Below, piece after piece: positions 57,995 to 64,000 of a stretch of 64,000 nucleotides of DNA. This DNA comes from Micropterix aruncella (lineage: Eukaryota > Arthropoda > Insecta > Lepidoptera > Micropterigidae): assembly GCA_944548615.1 (NCBI GenBank), contig OX155951.1:38064995-38128994 (forward strand), in the 5' to 3' direction. The notes under the pieces are model-generated. The model saw only the letters and a program-made list of their open reading frames with translations, was not told the DNA's origin and searched no databases. The position numbers and the translations under genes were made by a program. How positions within the stretch are numbered: position 1 is the first letter of the stretch; every line of letters begins with the position of its first letter.

Positions 57995-58200
57995 GACAGA
58001 CCACACGCAGCAAAAAGCCACAAAGTAGTAGAAGCTGCGACTAGAAACTCTTCGTCGACTACCGTACTCGCCCGACTTTGCTCTGACAGATTTACATTTT
58101 TTTCGGAATTTGGATAACCTTTTAAAGGCTAAAAAAATCCTTTAGTGGAAAGTTACAGGGTAAAACGCCTTTAAAGCAATTTCTGTCCACGGTAGTTTTA
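57995..58200 (+). pseudogene. Mariner transposase C-terminal remnant
   Basis: Reads DRPHAAKSHKVVEAATRN, then after a frameshift LRRLPYSPDFALTDLHFFRN and LDNLLKAKK. The mariner 'D-RPH-A' and 'YSPDLAPsD-hLF' blocks around the last catalytic Asp are clear. Frameshift and missing N-terminus make it inactive. Confidence 0.8.
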
Positions 58201-58434
58201 CATCATATGCATTAATCGACTTTAATTAAAATAGCCAAATCGCGTAGGCTTATAATAACGGGAAATATTACGATTTAATAATTATATTATTTTTATACAT
58301 TATGTCATATGTTTTGGTGTAAAATTTTCTTTATGTAAAGGCTACTTTATATGAACCTTTTCCTGTTGTATCCTTTTCAAAATTCGAAACGTAACCACCA
58401 CAGTTTGCCAAATTTGAGCGAAATCAGTTTCTTT

Positions 58435-58823
58435 TTAACACGCTTTTATTAGGTCAACCTGTATGTAACTATGTAATGGAATCTAAGGTAACTAATTTTA
58501 CCATCTTCCAAGGATTGCAGCGTCATGAAAATTGGCAGCTGTATGTAGTTCTGATGACAATGCAATAATATGGTACTGTCGAATTGATCTGATGATGGAG
58601 TCGGAAGATATGAACTGGAACTTCATGATGGAACATCGTATCATAGCTGTGTTTGGACTTGTTAGAAAAGTCTTAGAATGAACTTTGACCACGATTAGGT
58701 TTCAATGTCTGATGATGAAGACGGAAGATAGGCACTGGCATTCCATGATGGAATATCGTATCATAGCCGTGTGTATGTGAATATCGTATCATAGCCCAAA
58801 AGCGTGTTTTTAGTGTTTTTTTT
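58435..58823 (+). mobile_element. Non-autonomous element, copy B
   Basis: Reverse complement of 41.86-42.26 kb over its whole length, including 'aacacgcttttattaggtca' (58438) and 'ccatgatggaatatcgtatc' (58742). It directly follows the mariner remnant and its 'ttattaggtcaacctg' end is mariner-like, so it may be a mariner-derived MITE. Confidence 0.75.
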
Positions 58824-59640
58824 AAACTATCAATTTATTTGTATGATATACGGTCCACTTGAAAATTATACAGCACAGCCGAAGCCCAGTAATATTTTTA
58901 GTGTCATTTCTGCTCATTAATATTCCATTTGCCATTACAATCACGATTATACGTATATACAGTGTGACTGGGTAAAGATGAGCATTAGCAAGGAGAGCGA
59001 CGCCGCACGCTTAACTAAACAAAACAACAAATAAGGAATATAAAAACTTATATTTACAGAAGATTATTGTACGCGAAAACAGATTTGACAATCATCTATA
59101 TACACGGAAAAAATTCGGAAGTATTTTTCTCAATGGTTATATATGTATTTTTGGACGTTGAATCCGATTTTCAACTTTGCGACCTCGCAAGAGATGAGCT
59201 AACTTCAGGAATCGCGAAAAACCGCCAATAAAAAACGCATTTAATTTTGTTTTTCGCTTATAATTCATGAATAGAGCATTTTTTGATAACGATTAATTAA
59301 ACCAAAAATCGAGTTGATAAAATTTTCTACAATTCATGTCTATTGACTTAATTAATTCCTCCGATGTACCAAACCGCCGCGAAAGCGCGCTCAAGGTTTT
59401 TGCCACCATTTAAATTTTTTATGTTATTTATTTTGTGTATATAAATAAACACCGCCACAACGCAATATAGTTTAGAATAATAAAATTAATAATTTTGCTG
59501 ATTATTAGATTTATTATAACTAATTTTATTCATATATTTCTTATTTTAATTCAAACTATATATTGACAATAAAAAAATAATAATTGGATAAGTCTGCATA
59601 TGAAATATCAAGAGGTGCGTGTATATAAATACCGTAAATA

Positions 59641-60077
59641 TGAAGAGGTGTATTATACACGATGAGTTTTTAGTCACCAGCATCCTTGAAAGAGGTGAAT
59701 CAGTACAAGTATAAATACAAGGTTTAATGATACATAAAAAGGTTTTTTTGTGTTTTTTTGTTGCCAAATTTGTAAATCACGCCGCAATTGAAAAAAAGTT
59801 TGAGAAGCGTTGAGCGCGCTTCGCCATCTAGCGGTATGTTAAATATCGCATATAAATAATATGCGATATTTTGCCTACCACTAAATAACGCATCGTGCTG
59901 AATGCTTTTTATACATTAAAAAAACTGTTTTTCAAAAAAAAGCATTTTTTTATAAAATCATATTATTTTTTTTGTTTTTCCACAATGTTTTCCAAAGTTG
60001 CTTATTTGCTTGTTCTGACTCACCCCCATCAATGATGCCGGTAACTAAAAACTCACGGTTAATATACACACCTCTTC
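59641..60077. mobile_element. MITE-like element with about 43-bp terminal inverted repeats
   Basis: Left end 'gaagaggtgtattatacacg' and 'gagtttttagtcaccagcat', right end the complement ('gatgccggtaactaaaaact'...'cacacctcttc'). A small palindrome (aatatcgcat...atgcgatatt, 59842-59870) lies in the middle. No transposase. Confidence 0.65.
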
Positions 60078-60915
60078 GGTAAAAAATCCGTCTGGATAAA
60101 AAAAAATATTTTAAAATAAATAATATTTTTTTAAATAATAAATTAAAATTTCTTAAATATATTAAACTTTTTTCTCCCTAGTCGACTGATATTATTAAAA
60201 ATTCGTATCTGTCTTTGCCCCGAGAGCAGTCAAGAAAAACTCAAGGACATTAGACATTTAAATAATGTTAGGTATTATAAAATTACCTCATTTGACTCCT
60301 CATGCTAGGAACGGTTACTTGTACTACACCTTTACGTGCCTGTCGGATCCAACAATATTGTATTTCAGGTATTCATATCTCTACTCTTCTCGTGAGATTT
60401 GCTCCAGAATCTCTCTACTGAGCCCTTCGTCCATCTGTTCGCTTTTCCAGTTTTGAAATCTTTTGGGCGGACCGTTTTAATTAGATTTACACGTGAGTAC
60501 ACTTTTTGTACTCGATCTGAACACATCCTGTATACGTCTAGATTATATAGATGAAGGCGTCACACTGGTAAGTGTAGTTAGCTCTTAGACCGACGCGTTT
60601 GTCGATCTCACAAAAGCTCGCAAGTGGCAGTAAATCTTGGTTAGGAGCAGAGCAGTTTAATGGGCTTGCATCGCGCAGTCAGTGTCAACGCGTACCGTAC
60701 GGCTGCATTTACAAAGTTCCCCGGGGGAAGGGGGGGGGGGGGGCTAGGGGGGGGGGTGTTAAGGGGGTGCAACTGCAGATTCGTGCCTCGCATACTGGAA
60801 AGGGGCGCGACTAAAAGTTGCAGCTTTGCTAAACTCGTGGAGAGGATGGAATGAGCACAAAAGTACCATTCGTGGAAAGTATATAATTTGATTTCTTGTA
60901 CTGTCTATAGTATTT
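60078..60915. other. No recognised gene
   Basis: Contains a poly-G-rich tract at 60728-60757. Nothing else recognised. Confidence 0.4.
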
Positions 60916-60917
60916 GG

Positions 60918-61125
60918 TCAAATTTTTGGGTTTCGAGGTTGATAATGACCTGCTATGGAACTCCCGAATCGATGTGTTAGGGACAAACTGAGACTTGCCT
61001 GTTACGCCCTTTATCGTCTTCGATAGCAAGTGGATCTATGTCCACTTGCTATTTCACCTACGCGCACTGTCTACTCACTTATGGATTGGAACTCTGGGAC
61101 TGTGCGGCTGATGCATATTAGCTCT
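60918..61125 (+). pseudogene. LINE ORF2 fragment after the reverse transcriptase
   Basis: VKFLGFEVDNDLLWNSRIDV, then in another frame DKLRLACYA, then IASGSMSTCYFTYAHCLLTY and GLELWDCAADAY. This follows the 'kFLG---D--L-W--hI' and 'YGl-lWG' pattern of Jockey-group elements. Frameshifts; 5' and 3' truncated. Confidence 0.65.
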
Positions 61126-61479
61126 TACCCAAGAGTAATCCTAGATATTAAACTAACTGAGAAGCAACATCTAAACAACATTATATGTAAAGCGGGCAAA
61201 TCCCTATTGACTCTTAGATGATTTTTTTGTTCTTTATAGAGTCGATACGTTTTTCTATTTCTTGGTTGTTGATCGATAGTTTGATCCTTATTATATGTAG
61301 TTTATGTAGAACTCTTTGGATGCTTTCTATTTTTCTAGTTTTTATATATTTTTGTTATTGAATTGCTGATTCTCTATGTTTTCTCATTGTTTCTGTTGTT
61401 TGTTATTTTTCTAGTTTTTATGTCTTTGTTATTGAATTTTTGAATTTCTATGTTTTTTTTCAATTATTAGTTTTTTTAT

Positions 61480-61612
61480 AGACTTTTTTATAATTTTATG
61501 AGTAATTTGAAATGTAATTCTATTTGTAGAAATACCACTAGATATGTAATTTCTATACCCAGATCGGGTTTTTGAAAATAAATTATTCTTATTCTTCTTA
61601 TTCTTAATAGCA
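61480..61612 (+). repeat. Probable LINE 3' end with TTATTC tail
   Basis: 'ttgaaaataaattattcttattcttcttattctt' type ending (AATAAA followed by TTATTC repeats, about 61575-61608) is the form of a LINE 3' tail, possibly of the fragment at 60.9 kb. Confidence 0.5.
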
Positions 61613-61619
61613 GAAAAAC

Positions 61620-61871
61620 ATGAGACGCCAAGAGCAAAGTCTCCCTATGACTATACACTGCTATAATAAAACCCATGATCCCATACGCTTTATGTGGACA
61701 GAGTGGTTTCAAGTCTCTTCGAATAACATAACAGAAATAATATTTTATTTCATAAAGAAAGATGTATACAGAGCATTAAATATACACTTTGGGGTTGGCA
61801 GATACAAAAAGTTCATGTTGATAGAGGACGCACTCAGTAAAAAACTGATGTTAAGGTGCACTAAAACTTAA
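61620..61871 (+). CDS. Unidentified 83-codon open frame
   Basis: Reads MRRQEQSLPMTIHCYNKTHD then PIRFMWTEWFQVSSNNITEI and ALNIHFGVGRYKKFMLIEDA. Composition is protein-like and it is not part of a repeat I recognised, but it shows no domain and no splice context was established. It could be a chance frame, a transposon fragment, or an exon. Confidence 0.2.
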   Translation: MRRQEQSLPMTIHCYNKTHDPIRFMWTEWFQVSSNNITEIIFYFIKKDVYRALNIHFGVGRYKKFMLIEDALSKKLMLRCTKT

Positions 61872-62599
61872 AGCGGTTCGGTGTGAGTTGTAGATATAAT
61901 GGAAGATGCAAAATTTTATTGCAATATTAAATATATATAGCATATTGTTTATTTAATAATGTAGCGTTAATTTTGGCCGTACCAGATAAGAACGTGAAGA
62001 CAAGTAAGAAAATTGTGTGAGTGTGGAGGTCATTTTCGCCTCTCGAGGACTTCTCACCGTCGCGTCGGTCTGTGCCAGTATTGAAATTCCTCCGTGCAAA
62101 GATCACTTGCTGTATCACGTTTCGCGTCTTTAAACTTGGCGATGGGCGTTTAGAATATTATAAAAAAGAGGAATCCACGTCATATATAGTTTAAAGCCTT
62201 CGTCCTTATTGAAGTTTGTTTGTTTGAAATTTCTGTGGCTGCTCGGGTCATACGGGGGAAAAAGAATTGTTCTTTGGATATGAAGTTTTTAAACTCCAAA
62301 ATTGGTTCGTTGCGTTCAAGGTGTTTTCGCGTATCGCCGATTTTTCACGCTGAACATTTTTAACCGCCTAGATGTGTTCTGTCAGTCAAGTGGCTATAGG
62401 CCTCTTCTACTGACCAACGTAAGCTAACCGCTGCATTTGATTTTATACACACCCGTGGTTTGCAGTAGTAACTATTACTTTATTATATTTCTGAAATTCT
62501 GAAAATCTTGGGTGGTGTTGGCCAAAAATCTATGTCATCTGGCCTGCCTAACTTACGGTTCAACTTCTATCCGGTAGCCTCCTCGAAGAGGGGCTTACT

Positions 62600-63130
62600 G
62601 TGACAGGGTGGCTATGAGCTTCTGTCAAGGCTTCTGTAATCCTGCAGTCGGAAGCGGTTGGGATCAGAAGATTCGGGGAATACCTCGGGCGGAGCTAGGC
62701 AATTAATGCAACATCTGGTTTTGCTAGGTGTTGAATGCCCAGCTGGAAAATAACCATGGGAGTCTGAAGATGTACGTTTCCTATGACAGCGGCGGGTAAT
62801 TGCAGACCTGACGTCTTCAATTCTTGAATTGATCTGTCGGCCACCCGATCCCAAGTGAACATGGCGGGCAAAGGACGTCGCGGTCCGCAAAATATTCAAA
62901 CTGAATTACCGCTTATGTCAGGCAGAGGCCGCGTAAGCGACCTCTAACCCGTGACCAGAACGGAGGATGGAGAAATCTGGCCAAATCTGGTAGTAAGGAC
63001 GTGAGGTTGGCCCGCTGGGGGCAAACCAACGCCTTAGCTCGCGGTAAGGCGTCGGATTCTTACGTGCATATTGGCGGAGCTAGACTGTGGACTGACAGTT
63101 TTTGACAGTTTTTTTACTCCAACGAGGTGA
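62600..63130 (-). repeat. GC-rich dispersed repeat, copy 5 (reverse)
   Basis: 'ggccgcgtaagcgacctcta' (62928) and 'cgcggtaaggcgt' (63040) parallel the 12.4-kb copy in the same orientation. The left part (62.6-62.85 kb) is more diverged and may belong to a neighbouring element. Confidence 0.65.
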
Positions 63131-63249
63131 ATGGAGACAGAAGCCAATCCATCCACCACCCGGGCAGTTATAACGACTATAATCGTATTTTCTGCCCTAG
63201 CTTAATAGTGTATCCAAAGATCAGAGGCTTCTATTCCCATCCAGTCCCC

Positions 63250-63606
63250 CAAGGAGTCGTTTATTTGTTCGTTTTATAATTATTATTTTTTTTACACTTA
63301 CATACACATACATGTATTTACATTACATTTCATTACATAGTTACAATTCGTATTATATAAAAATAAAATAAAAAATACATACATATTTTTGGCAGCTGAT
63401 AGTGCATAGGCTATAAATTAAGCAGCATTCGCAAATAGCAGCAAGAAGGGAGTGGGGGACAGAGCGAGCCTGGTGCGGTGGCACGGACACACCCGTTAGG
63501 GAGATAACAATACGAACAAAGTTTAATTTAAAGCTGCACTGGCGTTTAAAACCGGCACAGCGCGGCGAGCAGCATGCATTTAACGGAGACGGCAAGTCAC
63601 TCGCAC
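63250..63606 (-). other. Probable 3' untranslated region of the R1/I-group LINE
   Basis: It directly follows the ORF2 stop on the minus strand and ends in A/T-rich sequence near 63.26-63.37 kb with an aaataaac word. No separate gene seen. The exact 3' end is not marked by a clear tail. Confidence 0.4.
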
Positions 63607-64000
63607 CTATAGAGGGGGAGCTCCCTGAAGGTCCCAGTGCACCACGAAGATATGAAATGCCGCAAAGCACTCCTTGCTACTGACTAAGTCAGTATACCTA
63701 ATGGGATATCCGCTTATGTGGCCACACATCGCGTCGAACAGTTCTTCCCTGGCGTACGACAGTAACGAGCACGATCATAGTATATGCTCTGCAGTCTGAT
63801 GACCACAACCACATACACACCAAGGATCATCGGCGAGCCCTAAGTCAAAAAGTTTGGCCCTGAAGTCACCGTGGCCCCCGACCATTTGTGTAGTGTGGTA
63901 GTCAACCCGCAAGAAACTACCGTTCTGCATCCTGATGTCGACCGCCGGGAAGAAACAGTGAGTTAAGCGGGCTTTGGAATCGGTATCCCAACTCTCCTGC
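63607..64000 (-). pseudogene. C-terminal region of an R1/I-group LINE ORF2, cut by the window edge
   Basis: Minus-strand frame: WDTDSKARLTHCFFPAVDIR, then SFLRVDYHTTQMVGGHGDFR, AKLFDLGLADDPWCVCGCGH, QTAEHIL, a TGA where Trp is expected, then SCSLLSYAREELFDAMCGHI, ending at 63607. 'l-GHG-F---L-----v----C-CG---t--H---C' is the terminal zinc-knuckle region of R1/I-type elements. Apart from one stop the frame is open over about 130 codons, so this is one of the less decayed copies here. Upstream RT and endonuclease would lie beyond 64 kb. Confidence 0.75.

Overview
This window looks like an insect genome, most likely a moth or butterfly (Lepidoptera). The DNA is AT-rich, coding sequence is very sparse, splice signals are of eukaryotic type, and most of the recognisable sequence is transposable-element wreckage: non-LTR retrotransposons of several clades, a Ty1/copia pol, and hAT, PIF/Harbinger and mariner remnants with many MITEs. 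The lepidopteran assignment is inference. It rests on the GC-rich 'cttcaaaaaaggaggaggtt' repeat near 7.55 kb, the TATGAC-tailed LINE at 47.9 kb and the general repeat style. Nothing points to a bacterial, phage or plasmid origin, and I see no operon, CRISPR array or rRNA gene.

Host coding sequence is almost absent. The best case is a CpG-rich stretch at 0.23-0.77 kb that ends in a first coding exon with a signal peptide and a strong splice donor (649-769). The rest of the window may be its intron or intergenic DNA. A weaker candidate is a THAP-like first exon at 20.26 kb. No second exon of either could be recognised.

Layout. 0-8.5 kb: signal-peptide exon, a TA-flanked MITE (2.35-3.06 kb), a 383-bp AT array, a hairpin element, an L2-like LINE 3' end (6.1-6.7 kb). 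8.5-13 kb: a PIF/Harbinger element with TTA target duplications carrying a GC-rich repeat inside it, several palindromic MITEs, and a second GC-rich repeat. 13-20 kb: a duplicated AT-rich segment with a palindromic insertion, a LINE fragment, a hAT element that split a tRNA-like sequence, another L2 3' end, and nested MITEs. 20-28 kb: a 118-bp tandem repeat, an internally deleted LINE, a degenerate copia pol, a 650-bp tandem duplication of unknown nature, and microsatellites. 28-35.5 kb: a tandem array of about 470-495-bp units, interrupted by a 2.4-kb LINE with a 7-bp target duplication. 36-50 kb: MITEs and LINE C-terminal fragments, one of which sits inside a GC-rich repeat. 50-64 kb: CpG-rich stretches without recognised genes, a 651-bp dispersed repeat, a second AT array, a mariner remnant, more LINE fragments, and a truncated R1/I-group LINE at the right edge.

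The elements do not work together as a system. The window is best read as layered insertion history, and several layers can be ordered (Harbinger then GC-rich repeat; tRNA-like then hAT; tandem array then LINE; GC-rich repeat then LINE; outer MITE then inner MITE). I found no convincing undescribed functional system. The least explained items are the 470-495-bp array, the 25-26.5 kb duplication with an acidic reading frame, and the GC-rich dispersed repeat family.
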